A DNA stretch of 64,000 nt from Methylocella silvestris BL2. GTDB taxonomy: Bacteria > Pseudomonadota > Alphaproteobacteria > Rhizobiales > Beijerinckiaceae. Below, piece after piece: positions 37,249 to 46,200 of this stretch. The notes below the pieces were generated by a model, which did not search any database, was not told where the DNA came from, and worked only from the letters and a program-made list of their open reading frames with translations. The DNA lies in NCBI RefSeq assembly GCF_000021745.1, contig NC_011666.1:1426001-1490000 (forward strand). Reading direction: 5' to 3'. The first letter of the stretch is position 1; each line of letters starts with the position of its first letter. Both the position numbers and the translations under genes were made by a program.

Positions 37249-38220
37249 ATGAAGGCGCTCGCCAAAGCCAGCTTTCCAATCTTCGCCATCGCCGGTTTCG
37301 CCCTTGCCGCCGCCGCGTTTTTCGCGGCGCGCGGGGCGGACGCCCTCTGCGGCGGCGAGCGGTTCGCAATCGAGCGCGCGGGCGGCGGCGCCTCGCCCTA
37401 TATCCGGCTCACCGCCGGCTCCGTAACCGGCGCCTTCCTTCTGGACTATGGCGCGACCGAGAGCCTGATGTCCTCCGCCGCGCTCCCGCCCGGGGCCGGA
37501 TCGACGGAGATTTCCAATTTTTCGCTTCCCAGTTTTTCGCATGGGCGCTTCAAGCCGGGCTCGTTCGAGCGCCTGTCGCTCCAGCCTGAGGGAGGCCAGC
37601 TTGGCGTCGTCGGGACCGATTTCCTGGCGCGGCTCAGCGCGCAATTCAGCGGGGACAAGGTTTTTCTCGGACCAGAGGCTTGCGCGGCGTCGGCGCTCGC
37701 GGCGAAGGGCCTTAAACCGATCGCGCAGGCCGGATTCTTTTCGTCGGACCCCTCACGGCTTCCCGCCGGCCGGCCCAATGTGCCGGTGGTTTTCCTGAAT
37801 TTTGGCGGCGGCTCGTCAATATTTGCGCAAATCGACACCGGCTATGAGGATGTGAAATATCGCCACAGCGTCGATATCAACCGGCCGCTGTTCGAGCGGC
37901 TCGCAGCGAGCGGAGCCGCGCTAGAGCTTGTCGAGCAAGCGACGATCACGACTTGCAGCGGGTCGGAGCCGCGCGCCGTCTACCGGCTCAAGGACCGGCC
38001 GCTCGTGATCGAATCGGAGGCCGGCGCGCCGATCCGGCGCATCGCGGATTTTTATCTGACAGTGAAGGCGCCGAACAGCTGCGGCGGCATCGCGACGATG
38101 CAGGCCCCCGCGGCCCAACTCGGCGCATCTTTTCTCAAAAGCTTTGGGACGATCGTGTTCGATCCAAAGTCCGAAACCGTATGGATCGAGGCTGAGAGCG
38201 GGCCGGACTCCGGCCGCTAA
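37249..38220 (+). CDS. Exported bilobal retropepsin-like aspartic protease homologue
   Basis: A 323-residue protein with an N-terminal hydrophobic signal (residues 9-28). It shows two aspartic-protease-like halves in one chain. The first has FLLDYGATESLM (D66-Y-G, normally D-T/S-G) and a matching VVGTDFLARLSAQFSGDKVFL strand block. The second has IFAQIDTGYEDVKY (D196-T-G) and LGASFLKSFGTIVFDP near the C-terminus. The Thr-to-Tyr change in the first motif could impair catalysis. It is the last gene of the four-gene operon, 25 bases after the Gly-rich coiled-coil gene. Protease activity is unproven. Confidence 0.6.
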   Translation: MKALAKASFPIFAIAGFALAAAAFFAARGADALCGGERFAIERAGGGASPYIRLTAGSVTGAFLLDYGATESLMSSAALPPGAGSTEISNFSLPSFSHGRFKPGSFERLSLQPEGGQLGVVGTDFLARLSAQFSGDKVFLGPEACAASALAAKGLKPIAQAGFFSSDPSRLPAGRPNVPVVFLNFGGGSSIFAQIDTGYEDVKYRHSVDINRPLFERLAASGAALELVEQATITTCSGSEPRAVYRLKDRPLVIESEAGAPIRRIADFYLTVKAPNSCGGIATMQAPAAQLGASFLKSFGTIVFDPKSETVWIEAESGPDSGR

Positions 38221-38396
38221 CCCTCCCGTCGCATCACGAACTTGATCTCTCCGCGCCGGGCCGCAAACCTAAGTATAATGGACCAAAAGCGCCGCATTGC
38301 CCAATGTTGCGAGGACTTCAGATCCTCGGAAAGGACGAGAAGGCCCATCGCGCCGCCGACGGCGGCGGATATTTTGCTTCACAACGGAGAACTCAC

Positions 38397-38633
38397 ATGC
38401 GGAAGAACTTCATCTATGCTTCGACAGCGCTGCTTATGCTCGCCTTTACCGGCGCAGCTTCAGCCGAGGGCCAGAACGCCTCGGAGCGTAACCAGACGTC
38501 GGAATCGCGCAGCAGCGCCACGACCGAGAGCTCCGGTAATCCCCACAAGACATTGAGCCCCAGCGATGAAGTCGGCGACCATACCAGCGCCTATGACTCA
38601 AAGCACGGCTACGACAGCGACGACGCGCATTGA
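38397..38633 (+). CDS. Small secreted acidic/Ser-rich protein
   Basis: A 78-residue protein starting at the ATG at 38397, which has GGAGA upstream. Residues 1-23 form a signal peptide (MRKNFIYASTALLMLAFTGA start, A-S-A-E cleavage). The mature part is hydrophilic, rich in Ser, Asp, Glu and His, and probably disordered. I recognise no domain. It lies 176 bases after the four-gene operon and may be transcribed separately. Confidence 0.7.
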   Translation: MRKNFIYASTALLMLAFTGAASAEGQNASERNQTSESRSSATTESSGNPHKTLSPSDEVGDHTSAYDSKHGYDSDDAH

Positions 38634-38695
38634 GGCGGACGCCACATAGCGTCTGACGAAAGGCGGGGCGGCGCTGTCCTGCCTCCAGGCTCGCC

Positions 38696-39802
38696 TCAAC
38701 CCTGCACGATAAGCAAAAGGAAGGTGACGAACAGCAGAACATGCACGCCGCCCTGCAGCGCATTGGTCCGGCCGCTGGAGAAGGTCACGATGCTGAGGCC
38801 GAGAGTCAACAGCAAGACGACGAGATCAGCATGCTCGACGCCAAGGGTGATCGGCAAACCGTACCAGTAGACGATGAGCAGCATGATCGGCACCGTGAGG
38901 CCGATCGACGAGAGAACCGATCCAAAAAGGATGTTGATCGAGCGCTGCAGATGGTTGGCTCTTGCGGCGCGCACCGCGCTCACGCCCTCGGGCGACGTCA
39001 CCAGAAGCGCGATCGCGACGCCGCCGAGAATGGTCGGCTGTTTCAAGGTCTCGATCACATAATCGACTGGATGAGCCATCTGTTCGGCGAGATAGACGAC
39101 TGGAACGAGATAGGCTGTCAGCATCGCGACATGAAACGGAACCGTACTCCCTCCCGCGCCGCGCTGTTCGTGCCCCGGCTCCTCGCCAAGAGTGAAATAA
39201 CCGCGGTGACGCCCTGTTTGAATAAGGAGAAAACCACAGTAGAGGGCGATGGAGAACAGGGCCAACACAAATCGCTGCTGCGTCGAGAGCGTTGGTCCCG
39301 CCGACGTGACTGTATAGTCAGGCAGCACGACGCTCATCACGGCGAGCGGTAATATCAGACCGAGATAGGCGTTCGCGCCCTGCAGATTATAGCTCTGCTC
39401 CTTATGGCGCAGCGCGCCGGTGAGGAGCGACAGCCCGACCAGCCCGTTGAGGCTGATCATGATCACTGAGAGCAGCGTGTCGCGCACGAGCGTCGGGTTC
39501 GGATCGCCGTGCAGCATGATGGCGGAAATGCTCATGACCTCGATGAAGGTCACCGCGAGCGTCAGGATCAGCGTGCCGAACGGCTCGCCAAAATGGGCGG
39601 CGAGGTGATCCGCGTGCCGGACCGCCGAGAGCGCCGAGCCAAGAATCACAACGAAGAGCAGGCCAAAGATCGCCGCGAGAATAAGGGGATTGGAGAGGCT
39701 GGCGAAAAACGCGCCGCCCGACCACCAAAATAGCGCGCAGGTCGCCACCGCCACGGCGAAAAACCAGTCGGACCGCCAAAAAGCGCGACCGTCAGCCGCC
39801 AT
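38696..39802 (-). CDS. ChaA-type calcium/cation:proton antiporter
   Basis: A 368-residue inner-membrane protein of the CaCA superfamily with about eleven hydrophobic segments. The two alpha-repeats are visible: GEPFGTLILTLAVTFIEVMS in the first half and LLVTSPEGVSAVRAARANHL with NILFGSVLSSIGLT in the second, each carrying the key acidic residue. It probably exports Ca2+, or Na+/K+ at high pH, in exchange for protons. I use the ATG at 39802, which has GAGGAG upstream, over a TTG at 39841. It lies downstream of pyc on the same strand, 52 bases from the pyc stop. Confidence 0.85.
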   Translation of the reverse strand: MAADGRAFWRSDWFFAVAVATCALFWWSGGAFFASLSNPLILAAIFGLLFVVILGSALSAVRHADHLAAHFGEPFGTLILTLAVTFIEVMSISAIMLHGDPNPTLVRDTLLSVIMISLNGLVGLSLLTGALRHKEQSYNLQGANAYLGLILPLAVMSVVLPDYTVTSAGPTLSTQQRFVLALFSIALYCGFLLIQTGRHRGYFTLGEEPGHEQRGAGGSTVPFHVAMLTAYLVPVVYLAEQMAHPVDYVIETLKQPTILGGVAIALLVTSPEGVSAVRAARANHLQRSINILFGSVLSSIGLTVPIMLLIVYWYGLPITLGVEHADLVVLLLTLGLSIVTFSSGRTNALQGGVHVLLFVTFLLLIVQG

Positions 39803-39854
39803 TACGGTTTTCTCCTCAACCCCGTTATTGAGCTTCGCCAAAAAGCGCTCTGCC

Positions 39855-42800
39855 CTATTCCAGCACCATCAACAGATCGCGCGCATCGATCTGCTGACCC
39901 GGCGCGACAAGAATCTCCTTGATCTTGCCGTTGCAGGGCGCGTGCAGCGAGGTCTCCATCTTCATCGCCTCGAGGGTCGCAACGACGTCGCCGGCCTTGA
40001 CCTCCTGGCCCTGGCGGACCGCGATCGTCGAGACCGCTCCCGGCATCGGCGCGGCGACATGATGATCATTGCCCTCCTCCGCCTTGCGCCGGACCACGGC
40101 GGTGACCGCCGCCAGCCGGTCCTTGACCCGGACGATGCGCTGCTGGCCGTTGAGCTCGAAAAAGACCTTCTTGTGGCCTTCCTCGTCCACTTCGCCGATG
40201 GTTACGAGCAGCAGCACCAGCGTCTTGCCGGGCTCGATCTCGATCGCGATCTCGTCGCCCGGCTGCATGCCGTAGAAAAACACCGGCGTCGGCAGCGTCG
40301 AAACCGGGCCGAAGCGGCGCACGGTCGCCGAAAACTCGGTGAACACTTTCGGATACATAAGGTAGGAGGCGAGGTCGTCGTCGGAAAGATGACGGCCGCA
40401 ATGCTTTTCCGCCTCGATCCGCGCCGCGCCAAGATCGGTCGGCGGAAGCAGCGCCCCGGGGCGTCCTTCGATCGGCTTCTCGCCCTTCAGCGCTTTTGCC
40501 TGCAAGGCCGGCGGCCAGCCGCCCGGCGGCTGACCGAGATCGCCGGCGAGCATGTCGACGACGGAGGTCGGAAAGGCGATGTCGCGCTCGGGGTCGAGCA
40601 CATCCTGCGGCGTCAGGTTCTGGCTCACCATCATCAAGGCCATGTCGCCGACGACTTTGGACGAGGGCGTCACCTTGACGATGTCGCCAAACAGATCGTT
40701 CGCGGCGCGATAGGCTTTCGCGACTTCGTGCCAGCGCGTCTCGAGCCCAAGGCCGCGCGCCTGTTCGCGCAGATTGGTGAACTGGCCGCCCGGCATTTCA
40801 TGCAGATAGACTTCCGAGGTGCCGGCCTTGAGGTCGCTCTCGAAGGCGGCGTATTGCAGGCGCACCGCCTCCCAGTAAAAACTCAGCTGGCGGATGATTT
40901 CGGGATCAAGCCCGGTATCGCGCGGGCTGTGGCGGAGCGCCGAGACGATCGAGCCAAGGCAGGGTTGCGAGGTCATGCCCGACATCGAATCGATCGCCGC
41001 ATCGACCGCGTCGATCCCGGCGTCGACCGCGGCGAGCACGGTCGCCGCCGACAGCCCCGACGTGTCATGCGTATGGAGGTGCAGCGGCAGCCCGACCTCT
41101 TCACGCAAGGCCTTGACCAGGATTCTCGCGCCGGCAGGCTGGAGCAGGCCGGCCATGTCCTTGATCGCCAGAATATGACACCCGGCCTTTTCAAGATCCT
41201 TGGCGACGCCGACGTAATAGTTGAGCGAATATTTGGCGCGGTCGGGATCCAAAATGTCGCCGGTGTAGCAGATCGCGCCTTCAGCCAGCTTGCCGGTCTC
41301 GACCACGGCGTCGATCGAGACGCGCATATTCTCGACCCAGTTGAGGCAATCGAAGATGCGGAACAGATCGATGCCCTGCGCGGCGCGGCGCACGAAATAT
41401 TTGACGACATTGTCCGGGTAGTTGGTGTAGCCGACGCCGTTTGCGCCGCGCAGCAGCATCTGCGTCAGCAAATTCGGCGCGCGTTCGCGCACGAGCGCAA
41501 GCCGCTCCCACGGATCTTCCGAAAGGAAGCGCATCGAAACGTCGAAGGTGGCGCCGCCCCAGCATTCGAGCGAGAGCAGCTGCGGCAATCCCTTGGCGTA
41601 GGCGTCCGCGACGGCGACGATGTCACGCGTGCGCATGCGCGTCGCAATCAGCGATTGATGCGCGTCGCGCATGGTGGTGTCGGTGACGAGCACGCGTTCC
41701 TCGGCGCGCATCCATTCGGCGAAGCCCTTGGCGCCGAGTTCCTCGAAGCGCTGGCGCGTTCCGTCCGGGATCGGGCGATCCGGGAAATAGGGCGCGACCG
41801 GCGCGCGCGCGGACGCCGGCGGCTTCGCCCTGCCCCGCGTCTCCGGATGGCCGTTGATGGTGACGTCGGCGACCCAGGTCAGAAGCTTGGTCGCGCGGTC
41901 CTTGCGCTTCTTGAAGTCGAACAGCGACGGCGTGTCGTCGATGAAGCGGGTTGTGTAGTCATTCGCTACAAAATGCGGATCGTTGATGATGTTGTGCAGA
42001 AAGGCGAGATTGGTGGCGACGCCGCGGATGCGATATTCGAGCAGAGCGCGGTCCATGCGCCGGATGACCTCTTCCGGCGTCGGCGCCCAGGCGGTGACCT
42101 TCTCCAGCATCGGATCGTAAAAACGGGTGACGATCGCGCCCGAATAGGCCGTGCCGCCGTCGACGCGAATGCCAAAGCCCATCGCGCCGCGATAGGCTGT
42201 AATGCGGCCGTAATCGGGAATGAAATTATTTTCCGGATTTTCGGTGGTGATGCGGCATTGCAGGGCATGGCCGGAGAGGCGGATATCCTTCTGCTCGGGG
42301 ATCCCGGTCTCCTCGAGGCGGCCGATGCGCTTGCCTTCGGCGATTTTGATCTGCGCCTTGACAATATCGAGGCCGGTCACGACTTCGGTCACCGTATGCT
42401 CGACCTGAATGCGCGGATTGACCTCGATGAAGTAAAATTGGTTGGTGTCGGCGTCGAGCAGGAATTCAACGGTGCCGGCGCCGCAATATTTGGTCGCCCG
42501 GCCAATTTTCAGCGCCGCCTCGCAAAGGCCCTGGCGGGTCGCCTCGTCGAGATAGGGCGCGGGGGCGCGTTCGACCACTTTCTGATGGCGGCGCTGGATC
42601 GAGCAGTCGCGCTCGAAGAGATGCACGAGATTGCCGTGCGAATCGCCCAAAATCTGAACCTCGACGTGGCGCGCGCGGAGCACCAGCTTTTCGAGATAGA
42701 CTTCATCCTTGCCGAAGGCGTTCTTGGCCTCGCGCTTGGCGCTGAGCACCGCGTCGAGCAGCTTGTCCTCGCTCTCGATCGGGCGCATGCCGCGCCCGCC

Positions 42801-43298
42801 GCCGCCCCACGACGCCTTCAGCATGACGGGATAGCCGACCCCGAGCGCGAGGCGCTTGATTTCCGCCGGATCGTCCGGGAGGGGGTCCGTGGCCGGCATG
42901 ACCGGAGCGCCGGACCGAACGGCGATATTGCGCGCGGCGACCTTATTGCCGAGTTCGCGCATCGTCTGCGGCGAAGGGCCGATGAAAATGATTCCCGCCT
43001 CGGCGCAGGCGTCGGCGAATTCCGGGCTCTCCGACAGGAAGCCATAGCCGGGATGGATCGCGTCGACCTTGGCTTCCCGCGCGACGCGGATGACTTCCTC
43101 GATCGAGAGATAGGCTTCGAGCGGACCCTTGCCGGCGCCAACCTGATAGGCTTCGTCGGCCTTGAAGCGATGCAGCGAAAGCTTGTCTTCCTCGGCGTAA
43201 ATCGCCACCGTCCTTATGCCGAGCTCCGTCGCCGCGCGAAACACGCGGATGGCGATTTCAGAACGATTGGCGACCAATAGACGACGAATTCGGGCCAT
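39855..43298 (-). CDS. pyc: Pyruvate carboxylase
   Basis: A 1147-residue single-chain biotin enzyme that carboxylates pyruvate to oxaloacetate. The biotin carboxylase domain (about 1-450) starts RIRRLLVANRSEIAIRVFRA and contains KASWGGGGRGMRP and FIEVNPRIQVEHTVTE. The carboxyltransferase barrel (about 530-820) shows RDAHQSLIATRMRTRDI and LECWGGATFDVSMRFL. The biotinyl domain at the end has EAMKMET with the biotinylated Lys1113. The ATG at 43298 gives the standard N-terminus; the open frame further upstream is not conserved-looking. It feeds the same node as pckA later in the window. Confidence 0.97.
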   Translation of the reverse strand: MARIRRLLVANRSEIAIRVFRAATELGIRTVAIYAEEDKLSLHRFKADEAYQVGAGKGPLEAYLSIEEVIRVAREAKVDAIHPGYGFLSESPEFADACAEAGIIFIGPSPQTMRELGNKVAARNIAVRSGAPVMPATDPLPDDPAEIKRLALGVGYPVMLKASWGGGGRGMRPIESEDKLLDAVLSAKREAKNAFGKDEVYLEKLVLRARHVEVQILGDSHGNLVHLFERDCSIQRRHQKVVERAPAPYLDEATRQGLCEAALKIGRATKYCGAGTVEFLLDADTNQFYFIEVNPRIQVEHTVTEVVTGLDIVKAQIKIAEGKRIGRLEETGIPEQKDIRLSGHALQCRITTENPENNFIPDYGRITAYRGAMGFGIRVDGGTAYSGAIVTRFYDPMLEKVTAWAPTPEEVIRRMDRALLEYRIRGVATNLAFLHNIINDPHFVANDYTTRFIDDTPSLFDFKKRKDRATKLLTWVADVTINGHPETRGRAKPPASARAPVAPYFPDRPIPDGTRQRFEELGAKGFAEWMRAEERVLVTDTTMRDAHQSLIATRMRTRDIVAVADAYAKGLPQLLSLECWGGATFDVSMRFLSEDPWERLALVRERAPNLLTQMLLRGANGVGYTNYPDNVVKYFVRRAAQGIDLFRIFDCLNWVENMRVSIDAVVETGKLAEGAICYTGDILDPDRAKYSLNYYVGVAKDLEKAGCHILAIKDMAGLLQPAGARILVKALREEVGLPLHLHTHDTSGLSAATVLAAVDAGIDAVDAAIDSMSGMTSQPCLGSIVSALRHSPRDTGLDPEIIRQLSFYWEAVRLQYAAFESDLKAGTSEVYLHEMPGGQFTNLREQARGLGLETRWHEVAKAYRAANDLFGDIVKVTPSSKVVGDMALMMVSQNLTPQDVLDPERDIAFPTSVVDMLAGDLGQPPGGWPPALQAKALKGEKPIEGRPGALLPPTDLGAARIEAEKHCGRHLSDDDLASYLMYPKVFTEFSATVRRFGPVSTLPTPVFFYGMQPGDEIAIEIEPGKTLVLLLVTIGEVDEEGHKKVFFELNGQQRIVRVKDRLAAVTAVVRRKAEEGNDHHVAAPMPGAVSTIAVRQGQEVKAGDVVATLEAMKMETSLHAPCNGKIKEILVAPGQQIDARDLLMVLE

Positions 43299-43398
43299 GG
43301 CTACTCGCTGCCGGTTCGGGGAGGCGGATCCGCGATGGCGGGATCCATAAGGAAGGCCAAGATCAAGACGGCGCCCATTTAGACGCAAGCCCAGGGAA

Positions 43399-44451
43399 AT
43401 GAAAACGCCATCGTCGTCGGACGGGAGCCCGCAAACAGCGATGAAGATAAGTCGAAGCAAAAAGCAGGCCTTGCGCGCGGCGAGGCCGCCAGGCTCCGGA
43501 CCCGCGCCCGCCAAGCGGGAAGCCGAGGCTCGCGTCACGGGCCTGATCGCAGCGCTCGTCGCGGGTTTTGCGCTCAACGCCGCGCCAGGGAGGGCGTCGG
43601 CGGAGGGGATTCAAGCCGCGCAAGCGGCGCAGGCCAATCAAGCGGCGAACTCGGCTGAGGACTGCGCCATTCCGCCGGCAAGCCAGGGCCGGCGGCGCGT
43701 CGACCTCGAAAAAGCCCGTGTCAAAAGCGTCGACGAACGACTGGAGCTGACGCTCGACGACGGCCGCAGGCTGAAGATCGCCGGCCTCGATCCGCCGCGC
43801 CCGACGCCGGGCGCCCCCGAGCTCGACATTGAAACGGGACAAAAGCTCGGCGCCTGGCTCTCCGGCAAGGCGGTGATCTTCCGGCCCGTCTTCACCGCGC
43901 CGGATCGCTGGGGGCGCATCAATGCCGAAGTGTTCGCGCCGGCCGGCGAGGACGACGGGTCGCCGCCGATCTCCGTCGCGGGCGCGGCGCTCGACGCCGG
44001 ACTGGCGCGATTTGAGTCCGGCGCGGCGGGACGGCGGTGCCGCGCCTTTCTGCTTGCCGCCGAAGGCGCGGCGCGCGCCGCCGCGCTTGGCCTTTGGGGC
44101 GATCCATATTATGCGGTAATCGCCGCCAGCGACCGCGCCTCCTTTGCTGAAAAGACCGGGACAAGCGTCATCGTCGAGGGCCGCGTCGCCCGTGTCGAGG
44201 AGGATAAATTCCGTACCCTGCTGCTGTTTGGCGAGCGCCGCGGCTGGGATTTTTCCGTTACAATATTGCAACGCAATCGGAAACTCTTTACGGCCGCGGG
44301 GTTGGATGTCTCGACGCTGAAAGACAAAACAGTGAGGGTGCGAGGCTTGCTCGATATGCGGTTCGGGCCGCAGATCGAGATTGAACGCCCTGACGAAATC
44401 GAAGCGATGACGCCAGGGCAGGACGCCGCCGCCGCTTCGTCCCGGCGGTAA
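43399..44451 (+). CDS. Thermonuclease (SNase)-like exported protein
   Basis: A protein of up to 350 residues. A basic N-terminus and hydrophobic stretch at about 46-66 (GLIAALVAGFALNAAPGRAS) act as a signal. The SNase-like domain follows: DLEKARVKSVDERLELTLDDG, LKIAGLDPPR (the G-x-D-x-P-E site reads G-L-D-P-P-R) and ALGLWGDPYYAV. Some catalytic positions of SNase look altered, so activity is doubtful. A C-terminal extension (about 245-345) has an OB-like VIVEGRVARVEEDKFRTLLL segment. An ATG at 43441 is an alternative start. It is divergent from pyc and followed by the M48 gene. Confidence 0.7.
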   Translation: MKTPSSSDGSPQTAMKISRSKKQALRAARPPGSGPAPAKREAEARVTGLIAALVAGFALNAAPGRASAEGIQAAQAAQANQAANSAEDCAIPPASQGRRRVDLEKARVKSVDERLELTLDDGRRLKIAGLDPPRPTPGAPELDIETGQKLGAWLSGKAVIFRPVFTAPDRWGRINAEVFAPAGEDDGSPPISVAGAALDAGLARFESGAAGRRCRAFLLAAEGAARAAALGLWGDPYYAVIAASDRASFAEKTGTSVIVEGRVARVEEDKFRTLLLFGERRGWDFSVTILQRNRKLFTAAGLDVSTLKDKTVRVRGLLDMRFGPQIEIERPDEIEAMTPGQDAAAASSRR

Positions 44452-44469
44452 GACAGGTCTTCGAGCGCG

Positions 44470-46020
44470 ATGCCTTTCATGAGAATTGTTGGCGCTCGAC
44501 ATCTTGCCGGCGTCGCTCCCCGCCGCAAAGCCCTGACGACCCGGCCTCCCGCGTCCTCGCTGCGCGCCGCGATCCTCGTCGCATTCGCCGCATCCCTCGG
44601 GCTCGCGGGCTGCGCGTCGATCGAGCCGCAGGGCGAGCAATCCTTCAAACTCGAGACGCCGCCGCTGCCGCCGCGCCCGCCAAAGCCGGAAAGCGAGGCG
44701 AGCGCCGAGCACAACCGCATGGTCGCCCTGTTCGACGGCGAGTACAAGGACCCCGCCGCCGAGCGCTATCTCAATGATATTCTGGCGAAGCTCGCCAAGG
44801 CCGACGACCGCCGCAGCGAGCCCTATAAGGTGACGATTCTCGATTCGCCGATCGTCAACGCTTTCGCGCTGCCGCCGCACGATCTCTTCATCACCCGCGG
44901 CCTGCTGGCGCTCGCCAATGACGCGTCGGAAGTCGCGGCCGTCATGGCCCATGAGATCGCCCATCTCACTGCAAAGCACGCGGTCCGTCGGGAGGAAGAG
45001 GAAAAGCGCGCGGCGGTGATCAGCCGGGCCGCGAGCGTCGTCCAGAACAAGGAAAAGGGCCAGGAGATCGAAGCCTCCGCGCGGCGCACGATCGCGACCT
45101 TCTCGCGCCAGCAGGAGCTCGACGCCGACCAGATGGGCATCAAGGGGATCGCCAAGGCTGGCTTCGACCCTTACGGCGCCTCGCGTTTCCTTGGCGCGCT
45201 CGGACGATCCGCCGTCCTGCGCACCTCGCTGATCGGCCAGAACGCCAGCGCGGACAAGCCGGATATCCTCGCAACCCACCCTTCGACGCCGGAGCGCGTG
45301 ACGCAGGCGATCGCCGTCGCGCGCCAGATCGCCGCCCCGGGCATCGGCGTCACGGACCGCGACGCCTATCTTTCCGCCATCGACGGCATGGTGTTCGGCG
45401 ACAGTCCAACGGAAGGAACGGTGCGCGGACGCAACTTCCTTCACGCCCGGCTCGGCTTCGCCTTTGCCGCTCCCGAAGGCTTTGTCCTCGAGAATGCGTC
45501 GAAGGCGCTGCTGGGCGTCTCGGCCGACGGCAATCAGGCGCTGCGGCTCGACAGCGTCAAGGCCCCGCCGGGCATGTCGCTTGAGGCCTATATGGCCTCC
45601 GACTGGATCGACGGTCTGGAACAGGGCTCGATCGAGACCGTCGACGTCAACGGTTCGCCGGCGGCCATCGCCAGAGCCAAAGCCGGCGACTGGAGTTTTC
45701 GGCTCGCCGTGATCCGCTTCGAGGCGGGCGAGTTCTACCGGCTGATCTTCGCGACCCGCATCGAAAGCCAAGACAGCGAGCGGCAGTTCAAGGACGCGCT
45801 CTCGTCGTTCCATCGCGCAAGTCCGGAGGAAATCCGCGCCGTACACCCGCTGCGAATCGAAATCGTCACGGCAAAGCCCGGCGAGCGCGCGGAAGATCTC
45901 GCGGAGAAAATGGCGACGCCCGACCGCACGCTCGAATTCTTCCGGCTGATCAACGGCCTTGAGGCCTCGGCGCCGCTGCAGGCGGGCGAGCGCTACAAGA
46001 TCGTCGCCGAGCAGAAATAG
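44470..46020 (+). CDS. M48-family metalloprotease lipoprotein
   Basis: A 516-residue protein with a lipobox (GLAGC, Cys48) after a basic, hydrophobic N-terminus. The peptidase M48 zinc site is AAVMAHEIAHLTAKH (HEIAH at 161-165), with the downstream Glu ligand in FSRQQELDADQMG. It resembles BepA/LoiP-type periplasmic proteases that look after outer-membrane proteins. The C-terminal half (from about 330) is a separate domain ending in a LysM-like FFRLINGLEASAPLQAGERY segment. It starts 18 bases after the SNase-like gene, so they are probably co-transcribed. Confidence 0.85.
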   Translation: MPFMRIVGARHLAGVAPRRKALTTRPPASSLRAAILVAFAASLGLAGCASIEPQGEQSFKLETPPLPPRPPKPESEASAEHNRMVALFDGEYKDPAAERYLNDILAKLAKADDRRSEPYKVTILDSPIVNAFALPPHDLFITRGLLALANDASEVAAVMAHEIAHLTAKHAVRREEEEKRAAVISRAASVVQNKEKGQEIEASARRTIATFSRQQELDADQMGIKGIAKAGFDPYGASRFLGALGRSAVLRTSLIGQNASADKPDILATHPSTPERVTQAIAVARQIAAPGIGVTDRDAYLSAIDGMVFGDSPTEGTVRGRNFLHARLGFAFAAPEGFVLENASKALLGVSADGNQALRLDSVKAPPGMSLEAYMASDWIDGLEQGSIETVDVNGSPAAIARAKAGDWSFRLAVIRFEAGEFYRLIFATRIESQDSERQFKDALSSFHRASPEEIRAVHPLRIEIVTAKPGERAEDLAEKMATPDRTLEFFRLINGLEASAPLQAGERYKIVAEQK

Positions 46021-46200
46021 ACGCGCGGGGCGGGCCGGCGGCCGCCTCTCGCGCCCGAAAGGCGGTCGAAGTGGAGACCATCAACGGCCACGCGCCCGCC
46101 TGCTTAAGCGAACATGTAAAATCTGGACAAACAGGCCCGGAGGATGGATGCTGGCGAAAACGACCGGGGCGACAATCCGTGTCGAGCGATGGGGGAGACA

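Noticed and set aside
39690-43280. Plus-strand open frame of about 1196 residues opposite pyc
   Set aside because: It is an Arg/Asp/His-rich antisense shadow caused by high GC; the minus strand encodes an unmistakable pyruvate carboxylase.
43363-45846. Minus-strand open frame of about 827 residues
   Set aside because: It lies opposite the SNase-like and M48 genes, which have clear motifs and signal sequences; the antisense product shows none.
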